This document shows positions 1-6,166 of a stretch of 8,761 bases of DNA, piece by piece. The position numbers and the translations under genes are program-made. The notes beneath the pieces were generated by a model, which made no database searches, was not told the origin of the DNA, and worked only from the letters and a program-made list of their open reading frames with translations. The stretch covers positions 1-8,761 of the forward strand of contig DATJFV010000047.1 of assembly GCA_035495435.1 (NCBI GenBank). The letters are read 5' to 3'. How positions within the stretch are numbered: position 1 is the first letter of the stretch; the number at the start of each line of letters is the position of its first letter. The stretch comes from JBDSKH01 sp035495435. GTDB lineage: Bacteria > Actinomycetota > Actinomycetes > Actinomycetales > Microbacteriaceae.

Positions 1-1
1 C

Positions 2-865
2 CTCGTCGTCTGGCCGATCGACCAGACGAGTCTGGTTCCCGTCGTCGATGAGGCTCCCGCGGGCACGGCGGTGGTGTCGATGGGCGTCCTGGTGCGCGAC
101 ACCGCGCGGCTCGACGCGCACGTCGGCTTCGATGCGCGCGCCGCGGGGGCCGCTCAGGCGCACCTGCTGCTCGAGGGCCTCGGCCTGCTCCCGAAACCGG
201 ATGTCGCGACGGCGACGCCCGCGCCCTCGGCGACCCCGGCATCCGGCCCGTTCCGTATCGAGCTGGTGGCCGGGTCGCCCGACGACCCGCGCACCACCCC
301 GGCATACGACGGCGCGATGACGGTGCTCGAGCCCTACCTCGACGCCGGCACGCTGGTGGTCGGCTCGGGTCAGACCGAGCTGTCGCAGGTGACCACCCTG
401 CGCGGCAGCGACGCTACCGCGGCCGAACGTCTGAGAGGCATCATCGCCGACCAGTACGCGGGGGCGGTGCCGGATGCGGTGCTCGCCACCTCCGACGAGC
501 TGGCTCGCGGGGCGGCGGCCGCGCTGCTCGACGCCGGCGCGGTGCCCGGAGACGGCTTCCCGGTGGTCACCGGTCGCGGCTGCGAGTTGCGGTCACTCGC
601 CGCCCTCGTCGACGGGCGGCAGTACGCGTCCGTCCTGGAAGACCCGCGGGCGCTCGCCGACGCGGCGATGCACGTGCTGCAGGACGGCCCCGCGGCCGCG
701 GTGGGCGTGACCGTGGACAACGGAGCGGGTGAAATCCCCGCGGTGCTGGTCGCGGGCGTGCCGGTCCGCGCCGTCGACATCGACGAGGTCGTCGTCGGTT
801 CGGGTTATTGGAGCCGCGATCGCGTCGACGACGCCATCGCGGAGTTCGGGCACCCCGCGGCCTGA
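2..865 (+). CDS. ChvE/XylF-like sugar-binding protein, C-terminal part (5' end outside the window)
   Basis: The reading frame is open from the first bases to TGA at 863-865, giving about 287 residues. The family binds monosaccharides such as xylose, glucose or galactose outside the membrane for CUT2-type ABC importers. Recognisable stretches follow the family order: WPIDQTSLVPVVDEA at the left edge, then VGFDARAAGAAQAHLL, ELVAGSPDD, a GAMTVLEPYLDAG...SGQTELSQV block, PDAVLATSDELARG, GFPVVTG, and the typical ending VVVGSGYWSRDRVDDAI. Family members are about 350-380 residues, so the signal peptide and first strands are missing here. Two things are odd. An Ala/Pro/Thr-rich insert (about 208-246) interrupts the fold, and the usual GQDAE ligand loop reads GRGCE, losing the aspartate. 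It may bind a different ligand or serve as a sensor. The next gene converges with a one-base gap. The family call is firm; the ligand is unknown. Confidence 0.85.
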   Translation, partial: LVVWPIDQTSLVPVVDEAPAGTAVVSMGVLVRDTARLDAHVGFDARAAGAAQAHLLLEGLGLLPKPDVATATPAPSATPASGPFRIELVAGSPDDPRTTPAYDGAMTVLEPYLDAGTLVVGSGQTELSQVTTLRGSDATAAERLRGIIADQYAGAVPDAVLATSDELARGAAAALLDAGAVPGDGFPVVTGRGCELRSLAALVDGRQYASVLEDPRALADAAMHVLQDGPAAAVGVTVDNGAGEIPAVLVAGVPVRAVDIDEVVVGSGYWSRDRVDDAIAEFGHPAA

Positions 866-866
866 G

Positions 867-2138
867 TCAGCCCTTGTCGCTCTGCAGCTGGATCAGGGTC
901 TTGATCAGCGCGTCGGCGTGACGGTCCTCGCCGAACTTGGCCACCGCATCCGAGATGCCCGCCGACCACCCGATGCGTGCCGCCGCACCGTGCGCCAGCG
1001 AGCTGACCACGGTGTCGTTCGCGAACGACGCCATCGCGGTCTGCTGATACGGCGGGTAGTCGGAGGGGTTCGCGTCGGTGCGCGCCGGGATGGAGCCCTT
1101 GGCCAGGTTGAACGCCTTCTGCCCGTCGGCCGAGCTGATGGTGGTCAGCCAGTCCTTGGCGGCCTGCTCGTGCGGCGCACCGACCGGCAGCGTGAACGAG
1201 TCGGCGAGGAAGTCGAACACCCCGTCGGTGCCCGGCGTCGGGAAGGTCGTGTACTGGTTGTCGTAGGTCTGCCCGGCCTGCTCGAAGGCGGCCTCGGCCC
1301 AGTCGCCCATCACGTTGTAGGCGGCGTCACCGTCGATGACCAGCTGGGTCGCCTTGTCCCACTCCATCGCGGAGTGGTCGGGGTTGGCGAAGTCGAGCAG
1401 CCGGCCGTAGTCGGTGACGGCCTCGCGCACGCCGAGCACGTTCCAGTTGGTGGCGCCGGTCCACAGGCCCGAGTACTGGTCGGGTCCCAGGTCGGCGATC
1501 AGCACGTTCTCGAACAGCTGCAGCTGGGTCCAGTCGGTGCCGAGGGCGAGCGGGTACTCGACGCCGGCGTCCTGGAGGGTCTGCATGTCGTCGATCCAGG
1601 CGTCGAGGGTGGCGGGCGGGCTCGTCGGGTCGAGCCCGGCGTCCTCGAGCACCTGCGTGTTGGCCCACACCACGTTGGCGCGGTGGATGTTGCTCGGTAC
1701 CGAGTAGATCTTGCCGTCGACGGTGAGGCGCTCGATCAGCGTCTCGGGGAACACCTCGTCGAGACCGTTGTCGGCGTAGAACCCGGTGAGGTCCTGCAGG
1801 CGACCCGCCTCGATGTAGTCGGTCAGCTCGGCGCCGGCGTGGGCCTGGAAGGTGTCGGGCGGGTTGTCGGCCTCGAGCCGGGCGGCGAGGGCGGCCTTGG
1901 CGTTCGAACCCGCTCCGCCCGCGACCGAGGCGTTGAGGAACTCGATGCCGGGGTACTGCAGCGCGAACGTGTCGACGAGCGCGTCGAGCCCCACCTTCTC
2001 CGAGCCGGACGACCACCAGGTGAACGCCTCGAGCTGATTCGGGTTGTTCGGGTCGGAGCCCGACCCGGCGGCCGAGCAGCCGGTGAGTGCAAGGGCGGTG
2101 GCGGCGACCGCAGCAACGGCGGTGACGAGTCGCTTCAT
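867..2138 (-). CDS. CUT1 ABC transporter sugar-binding lipoprotein, GtsA/glucose-binding type
   Basis: A 423-residue extracytoplasmic solute-binding protein. ATG at 2138 is chosen because GGAGG (2150-2146) lies 7 nt upstream and the protein then begins with a lipoprotein signal: MKR, a hydrophobic stretch to about residue 18, and lipobox LTGC with Cys21 as the lipidated residue. A longer frame upstream would lack this signal. Motifs resemble what I recall of the Pseudomonas GtsA and Thermus glucose-binding proteins: WWSSGSEK (41-48), VAGGAG (72-77), NPPDTFQ (92-98), VPSNIHRANVVWAN (147-160), MGDWAE (277-282) and GSIPARTD (348-355). The likely ligand is an aldohexose or related aldose; given the neighbours, xylose or a xylo-oligosaccharide is possible. 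It follows xylB on the same strand after a 112-bp gap and ends tail to tail with the ChvE-like gene. Permeases normally sit beside such a gene, but none is in the window. Family is sure; ligand is inference. Confidence 0.93.
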   Translation of the reverse strand: MKRLVTAVAAVAATALALTGCSAAGSGSDPNNPNQLEAFTWWSSGSEKVGLDALVDTFALQYPGIEFLNASVAGGAGSNAKAALAARLEADNPPDTFQAHAGAELTDYIEAGRLQDLTGFYADNGLDEVFPETLIERLTVDGKIYSVPSNIHRANVVWANTQVLEDAGLDPTSPPATLDAWIDDMQTLQDAGVEYPLALGTDWTQLQLFENVLIADLGPDQYSGLWTGATNWNVLGVREAVTDYGRLLDFANPDHSAMEWDKATQLVIDGDAAYNVMGDWAEAAFEQAGQTYDNQYTTFPTPGTDGVFDFLADSFTLPVGAPHEQAAKDWLTTISSADGQKAFNLAKGSIPARTDANPSDYPPYQQTAMASFANDTVVSSLAHGAAARIGWSAGISDAVAKFGEDRHADALIKTLIQLQSDKG

Positions 2139-2145
2139 CGGGAGT

Positions 2146-2150
2146 CCTCC
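2146..2150 (-). promoter_or_regulatory. Ribosome binding site of the CUT1 binding-protein gene
   Basis: GGAGG on the minus strand, 7 nt before ATG 2138. It fixes the start that gives the lipoprotein signal peptide. Confidence 0.8.
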
Positions 2151-2156
2151 AGGGAG

Positions 2157-2182
2157 CGCGTCCGTCCCACCGACGGAGCGCG
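2157..2182 (-). other. Stem-loop in the gap between xylB and the binding-protein gene
   Basis: TCCGTC (2161-2166) pairs with GACGGA (2172-2177) around a 5-nt loop. The stem extends by CGCG/CGCG (2157-2160, 2179-2182) with one bulged G at 2178. It lies in the 112-bp gap (2139-2250) about 18 nt upstream of the binding-protein start, ahead of its ribosome binding site. The same gap holds a CCCGCGCGGG palindrome (2239-2248) just past the xylB stop and a CTGACC/GGTCAG pair (2225-2230, 2249-2254). There is no U-run, so a classical terminator is not shown. Possible roles are a 5'-leader structure, mRNA processing or an operator. GC-rich DNA makes chance hairpins likely. Confidence 0.3.
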
Positions 2183-2250
2183 CCAGAGCAACTATCGGGG
2201 CGCGGGCCGAGGGGCGGAAAGTCCCTGACCGGGTGCCGCCCGCGCGGGGG

Positions 2251-3639
2251 TCAGCGCGGGGCGCGCGCCGCGTACGCCCTGCGGATGCCGGGCCGGGTGT
2301 CGAGGGCGGGTTCGGCCTCCAGCGCGACCGGCCAGGCCGGGCGCGATCCCGAGAGCACCCATGCGGCCTGCACGGCAGCGCCGGCGGCGACGTACTCACC
2401 CGGTGCCGGAACGACGACGGGCACATCGAACACCTGCGCCGCGATCGCCGAGACGGCGGGGTTCTGCGCCGCACCCCCGATGAGCAGGATGCGGCGGGCG
2501 TCGACGCCCTGCACGCGCACGGCGTCCAGCCCGTCGGCCAGTCCGCAGAGCATGCCCTCGATGGCGGCGCGGGCGAGGTTCTCGCGGGTGGTGGACGCGA
2601 GCGTCATCCCGAACAGGGTGGCGGTCGCGTCGGGCAGGTTCGGGGTGCGCTCGCCCTCGAAGTACGGCTGCAGCACGAGTCCGTGGGCTTCGGGCTCTGC
2701 CGCGAGGGCGAGTCGGCCGAGTTCGTCGTGGTCGACTCCGAGCAGCGCGGCGACCGCGTCGAGGATACGCGCCGCATTCAGGGTGGCGACGAGCGGCAGG
2801 AAGGCGCCCCCGGCATCCGCGAACCCGGCGACCGTGCCGGACGTGTCGGCGACCGGGGAGCCGGTGACCGCGAAGACCGTGCCCGAGGTGCCGATCGAGA
2901 CGACCACGTCGCCGACGTCGGCGCCCAGGCCGAGCGCGGCGCCGGCGTTGTCGCCCGCGCCGGGGCCGATCACGACCGAGGTTCCCGCGACGTGACCCGC
3001 GCTCTCTGCCGGGCCGAGCACGCGCGGCAGGATCGCGTCGTGCCCGAGGGCGGCGATCAGCAGGTCGCGGTCGTACTCGCCGGTGGCGGGCGACCAGTAA
3101 CTGGTGCCGCTGGCGTCGGAGCGGTCGGTGACCAGTTCGGTGAGGTCGGGGTGGTCGGGGCCGAAGCCGCGCAGCCGCCAGGTCAGCCAGTCGTGCGGCA
3201 GCGCGACCGCGGCGACCCGTGCCGCGTTGTCGGGCTCGGCGTCGCGCAGCCAGCGCAGCTTCGTGGCGGTGAAGCTGGCGACGGGGACGCTGCCGGTGCG
3301 CCGGGCGAGCTCGGCCGCACCGAACTCATCGGTCAGCGCGGCGGCGGCCCCGGCCGAACGGGTGTCGTTCCAGAGCAGAGCGGGTCGGATCACGCGGCCG
3401 TCGACATCCAGCACCACCATGCCGTGCTGCTGGCCGGCGACGGAGATCGCCGCCACGTCATCCAGCCCGCCCGCAGCCGCGAGCGCCTCCTGCAGGGCAT
3501 CCCACCAGGCGGCCGGGTCGACCTCGGTGCCGTCCGGATGCCCCGCCCGGCCCGAGCGCACGATCTCGCCGGTGTCGGCGTCGCGGATCACCACCTTGCA
3601 GCTCTGCGTCGACGAGTCGACGCCGGCGACGAGGGTCAC
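2251..3639 (-). CDS. xylB: Xylulokinase (FGGY family)
   Basis: 462 residues, the size expected for actinobacterial XylB. It phosphorylates D-xylulose with ATP to xylulose 5-phosphate in the cytoplasm. The N-terminal ATPase-fold strand reads AGVDSSTQSCK (5-15). The substrate region has GQQHGMV (69-75) and LLWNDTRS (88-95). The catalytic base is expected at Asp230 in GPGAGDNAGAALG, matching Asp233 of E. coli XylB. ATP-site motifs are SIGTSGTVFA (248-257) and IGGAAQNP (387-394). GTG 3639 is chosen because it opens directly on the conserved first strand and has GGAGG at 3654-3650. An in-frame ATG at 3756 would add 39 unrelated residues read through two hairpin repeats and into xylA. The gene lies 106 bp downstream of xylA and is probably co-transcribed with it, through or around those hairpins. 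Confidence 0.96.
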   Translation of the reverse strand: MTLVAGVDSSTQSCKVVIRDADTGEIVRSGRAGHPDGTEVDPAAWWDALQEALAAAGGLDDVAAISVAGQQHGMVVLDVDGRVIRPALLWNDTRSAGAAAALTDEFGAAELARRTGSVPVASFTATKLRWLRDAEPDNAARVAAVALPHDWLTWRLRGFGPDHPDLTELVTDRSDASGTSYWSPATGEYDRDLLIAALGHDAILPRVLGPAESAGHVAGTSVVIGPGAGDNAGAALGLGADVGDVVVSIGTSGTVFAVTGSPVADTSGTVAGFADAGGAFLPLVATLNAARILDAVAALLGVDHDELGRLALAAEPEAHGLVLQPYFEGERTPNLPDATATLFGMTLASTTRENLARAAIEGMLCGLADGLDAVRVQGVDARRILLIGGAAQNPAVSAIAAQVFDVPVVVPAPGEYVAAGAAVQAAWVLSGSRPAWPVALEAEPALDTRPGIRRAYAARAPR

Positions 3640-3649
3640 GTCAGTCCTT

Positions 3650-3654
3650 CCTCC
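3650..3654 (-). promoter_or_regulatory. Ribosome binding site of xylB
   Basis: GGAGG on the minus strand, followed by AAGG, with 10 nt from GGAGG to GTG 3639. It decides the GTG start. It lies only 3 bp from hairpin repeat copy A, so folding of that repeat in the mRNA could affect access. Confidence 0.75.
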
Positions 3655-3657
3655 GCC

Positions 3658-3690
3658 GGTCGAGTAGCCGCGAAGCGGCGTATCGAGACC
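3658..3690 (+). repeat. Palindromic hairpin repeat, copy A (between xylA and xylB)
   Basis: A 33-bp element: GGTCGAGTA, an inner stem GCCGC-GAA-GCGGC, one G, then TATCGAGACC. It folds as TCGA/TCGA (3660-3663 with 3683-3686), TA/TA, then the 5-bp inner stem with loop GAA. Single bulged G residues at 3664 and 3680 lie on opposite arms. Two further copies are at 3702-3734 (inverted) and 8604-8634. I recall similar palindromes in many Micrococcales intergenic regions; a REP-like element is the likely class. It sits just upstream of the xylB ribosome binding site. Confidence 0.85.
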
Positions 3691-3701
3691 ATAACGTGGT
3701 G

Positions 3702-3734
3702 GGTCTCGATACGCGCCTGCGGCGCTACTCGACC
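3702..3734 (-). repeat. Palindromic hairpin repeat, copy B (inverted partner of copy A)
   Basis: The reverse complement is GGTCGAGTA, inner stem GCGCC-GCA-GGCGC, one G, then TATCGAGACC. It matches copy A at 28 of 33 positions, and all five differences fall in the inner stem or loop while pairing is kept. It begins 11 bp after the xylA stop. Copies A and B face each other across 11 bp (3691-3701), so they could form two small hairpins or one long arm-to-arm structure. Possible effects are partial termination or mRNA end protection after xylA. Confidence 0.85.
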
Positions 3735-3745
3735 GCCGAGTTCCG

Positions 3746-4939
3746 TCAGCGGGCACCCATCAGGTGCTCGGTGGCCAGCTGCTGCAACCGCACGAACCCG
3801 AACCCCTTGGCGCCGAAGTACGCCGACGCGTCGAAGTCCTCCCACGCGGAGCGGTCGGCGATCAGGTCGTCGTAGCTCTCGCCGGCGCCGAGCGTGGTCT
3901 GCGCCAGCTCGGGCACGCGGGCGGCGGCCAGCGCCTCCTGCACCTCGGGGTCGGCACGGAACGCGGCTGCGCGCTCCTTCAGCAGCAGGTAGGTGCGCAT
4001 GTTGGCGGCGGCGGAGGCCCACACGCCGTCCTCGTCCTCGGTGCGGCTGGGCTTGTAGTCGAAGTGCAGCGGGCCGGTGTAGGCCTGCCCGCCGGCGGGT
4101 CCGCCGTGCTCGAGCAGGTCGACCAGGGCGAACGCGTTGTGCAGGTCGCCGTGACCGAAGACCAGGTCCTGGTCGTACTTGATGCCGCGCTGACCGTTCA
4201 GGTCGATGTGGAACAGCTTGCCGTGGTACAGCGCCTGTGCGATGCCGGCCTGGAAGTTCAGTCCCGCCATCTGCTCGTGCCCGACCTCGGGGTTGAGGCC
4301 GACCATCTCGGGCCGCTCGAGGCTCGAGATGAAGGCGATGGCGTGCCCGACGGTGGGCAGCAGGATGTCGCCGCGCGGCTCGTTGGGCTTGGGTTCGATC
4401 GCGAAGCGGATGTCGTAACCCTTGTCGACGACGTACTGGCCGAGCAGGTCGACGGCCTCCTTGTAGCGGGCGAGCGCCTGCTGGATGTCTTTGGCCGAGT
4501 CGTACTCGGCACCTTCGCGCCCGCCCCACATGACGAACGTCGTCGCGCCCAGCTCGGCGGCGAGGTCGAGCTGCCGGATCACCTTGCGCAGCGCGAACCG
4601 GCGCACGGCCCGGTCGTTGGAGGTGAAGCTGCCGTCTTTGAACACCGGCGCGCTGAACAGGTTGGTGGTCATCATCGGGATCACCAGGCCGGTGTCGGCG
4701 AGTGCGCCCTTCAGGCGGTCGATCTGGGTCTGGCGCTCGGCGTCGGTGGAGCCGAACGCGAACAGGTCGTCGTCGTGGAAGGTGAGGCCCATGGCGCCGA
4801 GCTCGGCGAGCTTCTCGACGACGTGCACGACGTCGAGGGCGGGGCGGGTGGGTCCGCCGAAGGGGTCGGTGCCGTTGTAGCCGACGGTCCAGAGGCCGAA
4901 GGTGAAGCGGTCTGCCTTGGTGGGGGTGGGAATGCTCAT
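3746..4939 (-). CDS. xylA: Xylose isomerase
   Basis: 397 residues, close to the 388-397 usual for the actinobacterial (Streptomyces/Actinoplanes) class. It interconverts D-xylose and D-xylulose, and D-glucose and D-fructose, as a cytoplasmic metal-dependent TIM-barrel tetramer. Visible residues are His55/Asp58 in FHDDD, Trp138 in VMWGGREG, Glu182/Lys184 in IEPKPNEPRGD, Glu218/His221 in NPEVGHEQ, Asp246 in HIDLNGQ, Asp256/Asp258 in KYDQDLVFGHGD, and Asp294 in HFDYKPSRT. All metal and catalytic positions of the family are present. ATG 4939 gives the usual MSIPTPTKADRFTFGLWTVG start and has GGAG 8 nt upstream; an ATG at 4981 would extend into the promoter. It is divergent from xylR, with a promoter and candidate operator between them, and leads the xylA-xylB group. 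Confidence 0.98.
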   Translation of the reverse strand: MSIPTPTKADRFTFGLWTVGYNGTDPFGGPTRPALDVVHVVEKLAELGAMGLTFHDDDLFAFGSTDAERQTQIDRLKGALADTGLVIPMMTTNLFSAPVFKDGSFTSNDRAVRRFALRKVIRQLDLAAELGATTFVMWGGREGAEYDSAKDIQQALARYKEAVDLLGQYVVDKGYDIRFAIEPKPNEPRGDILLPTVGHAIAFISSLERPEMVGLNPEVGHEQMAGLNFQAGIAQALYHGKLFHIDLNGQRGIKYDQDLVFGHGDLHNAFALVDLLEHGGPAGGQAYTGPLHFDYKPSRTEDEDGVWASAAANMRTYLLLKERAAAFRADPEVQEALAAARVPELAQTTLGAGESYDDLIADRSAWEDFDASAYFGAKGFGFVRLQQLATEHLMGAR

Positions 4940-4947
4940 GGGCGTGT

Positions 4948-4951
4948 CTCC
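4948..4951 (-). promoter_or_regulatory. Ribosome binding site of xylA
   Basis: GGAG on the minus strand, 8 nt before ATG 4939. It supports this start over the in-frame ATG at 4981, which would overlap the -10 box. Confidence 0.65.
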
Positions 4952-4979
4952 GGCATCGTTGGCGATAGCGTTCTCGTGC

Positions 4980-5008
4980 AATCTAGCGGTATAAGTTGAT
5001 TAGGGCAA
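4980..5008 (-). promoter_or_regulatory. xylA promoter (-35 TTGCCC, -10 TAGATT)
   Basis: On the minus strand, TTGCCC (5008-5003) and TAGATT (4985-4980) are separated by exactly 17 nt, a good sigma-70-type arrangement. Transcription would start near 4973, giving a leader of about 35 nt before xylA. The -35 box lies inside the candidate XylR operator at 4992-5012. For the opposite direction, TATAAG at 4990-4995 could be a -10 for xylR, but no clear -35 accompanies it. Confidence 0.6.
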
Positions 5009-5012
5009 CATA
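4992..5012. promoter_or_regulatory. Candidate XylR operator (imperfect palindrome)
   Basis: TAAGTTG (4992-4998), a 7-nt spacer, and CAACATA (5006-5012) form arms matching at 6 of 7 positions. The site is AT-rich in an otherwise very GC-rich region and lies in the 87-bp gap between divergent xylA and xylR. It covers the xylA -35 box and ends 3 bp before the xylR ribosome binding site. Known XylR operators of ROK repressors are AT-rich palindromes with GTTG/TTTG and CAAC/CAAA half-sites between such gene pairs. A protein bound here would block both genes and be released by xylose. The sequence match is seen; the function is inferred. Confidence 0.55.
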
Positions 5013-5015
5013 AAC

Positions 5016-5023
5016 AGGAGGTG
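5016..5023 (+). promoter_or_regulatory. Ribosome binding site of xylR (decides the start)
   Basis: AGGAGGTG is a near-perfect Shine-Dalgarno sequence with 5 nt from AGGAGG to ATG 5027. The in-frame GTG at 5021 is part of this site, so it is unlikely to be the start. Confidence 0.8.
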
Positions 5024-5026
5024 CGG

Positions 5027-6166
5027 ATGGCACTGCTCAGCACGCGCCGCCACAACCTCTCGGCGATCCTCACGTTGCTGCACCACGACGGCTCGCAGCC
5101 GCGCTCCGCCCTCACCGCGCAGACCGGGCTCAACCGCTCCACCGTCGCCGCCCTCGTCGGCGAACTGGCCGAACTGGGTCTGGTGCACGAGACCGACCCC
5201 GACCCCACCAACCAGGTCGGCCGGCCGAGCCCCACCGTGAACCCCGACAGCCGCAACCTCGCCATCGCGATCAACCCCGAAGTCGACGCGGTGACCGTCG
5301 CGCTCGTCGCCCTCGGCGGGCACGTGGTCGACACGCTTCGCCGCGAGACTCAGGGCGTGCCCTCGCCGGATGAGGCGGTACGTCTCAGCGCCGCGCTCGT
5401 CGACGAGCTGGTCGCCCCGCTCTCTCCGCGATCCCGGGTGCTCGGAGTCGGGGTCGCCGTCCCCGGCCTCGTCCGTGCCGACGACGGCCTGGTGCGCCTC
5501 GCCCCGCACCTGGAGTGGCGGGATGCCCCCGTCGCGGCGATGCTCGCGGAGGCCACCGGGTACGACGTCGCGGTGGGCAACGATGCCCGGCTGGGCGCAC
5601 TGGTCGAGCACATCTACGGCGCCGGTCGCGGCTACGACGACCTGGTCTACCTGAACGGTGGGCCCTCGGGCATCGGCGGCGGCGTCATCGCCGGAGGTCG
5701 CCTGATCGGAGGGGCCAGTGGCTACGCGGGCGAGTTCGGGCACACCCGCGGCGCCGGGAGCGGAGACCTCGAGTCGCTGGTGCGCCGCTCCGAATTGCTG
5801 GCCGTCGTCGGACGCACGGCGGCGAGTGCCGACGAACTGGAGCAGCTGATCCTGCGCTCCGACGACCCCGCGGTGCTCGCGACCGTGCACGCCCAGCTCG
5901 CCGCTCTCGCGCCGGCGCTGGGAGATGCGGTCAACATCCTGAACCCGCCGCTGATCGTGCTGGGCGGGTTCCTCGGCACGATCCTCGCCCGTGACCCGGC
6001 GTACCTCGACGAGCGGGTCGCTGCACAGGCGCTCGCCGCCGCCTACGAGGACGTGCGCATCGCCCGCGCCGCACTTGGCTCCGACCTGCTGATGATCGGT
6101 GCGGCCGAGCTGATCTTCGCGCGTCTCCTCGCCGACCCGGCGCGGGTGCGCGACCTCGCCGCCTAG
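5027..6166 (+). CDS. xylR: ROK-family transcriptional repressor, probable xylose regulator
   Basis: 379 residues from ATG 5027. The N-terminal winged helix-turn-helix (about 10-57) includes SALTAQTGLNRSTVAALVGEL and is followed by the linker motif VGRPSPT (64-70) typical of NagC/XylR repressors. The ROK sugar-kinase-like domain follows: GVAVPGLV (142-149), VGNDARLGA (183-191, with the conserved Asp186), YLNGGPSGIGGGVIAGG (208-224), GYAGEFGHT (232-240) and ILNPPLIVLGG (304-314). It would repress xylA-xylB and itself until xylose binds. Position supports this: it is divergent from xylA with a palindrome between. Oddly, after GHT the family's cysteine-rich zinc loop (CxCGxxGCxE) is replaced by a short RGAGSGDLES with no cysteine. 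It ends in a CTAG shared with the converging esterase gene. The family is sure; the xylose specificity is inferred from context. Confidence 0.92.
   Translation: MALLSTRRHNLSAILTLLHHDGSQPRSALTAQTGLNRSTVAALVGELAELGLVHETDPDPTNQVGRPSPTVNPDSRNLAIAINPEVDAVTVALVALGGHVVDTLRRETQGVPSPDEAVRLSAALVDELVAPLSPRSRVLGVGVAVPGLVRADDGLVRLAPHLEWRDAPVAAMLAEATGYDVAVGNDARLGALVEHIYGAGRGYDDLVYLNGGPSGIGGGVIAGGRLIGGASGYAGEFGHTRGAGSGDLESLVRRSELLAVVGRTAASADELEQLILRSDDPAVLATVHAQLAALAPALGDAVNILNPPLIVLGGFLGTILARDPAYLDERVAAQALAAAYEDVRIARAALGSDLLMIGAAELIFARLLADPARVRDLAA
6163..6166. other. CTAG shared by two converging stop codons
   Basis: The plus strand reads TAG at 6164-6166 (xylR stop), and the minus strand reads TAG at 6165-6163 (esterase stop). 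The genes overlap by 4 bp, leaving no room for a terminator between them. Confidence 0.9.

Noticed and set aside
729..2228. Plus-strand open frame of 499 codons
   Set aside because: It overlaps the end of the ChvE-like gene in another frame and is antisense to the binding-protein gene, whose signal peptide and family motifs are clear.
3688..3693. TATGGT on the minus strand as a -10 box for a separate xylB promoter
   Set aside because: No -35 box is found at a suitable distance, and the box lies at the edge of a hairpin repeat shared with unrelated sites.
3658..3734. Repeat pair as a CRISPR or transposon end
   Set aside because: There are only two inverted units with an 11-bp centre, no array of spacers and no transposase. 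The same unit recurs singly at 8604-8634.
3640..3756. Longer xylB start at ATG 3756
   Set aside because: The extension would overlap xylA and translate both hairpin repeats. The FGGY fold begins at GTG 3639, which has its own ribosome binding site.
2044..4182. Plus-strand open frame of 712 codons
   Set aside because: It runs antisense across parts of the binding-protein gene, all of xylB and part of xylA, crosses two hairpin repeats and shows no domain.
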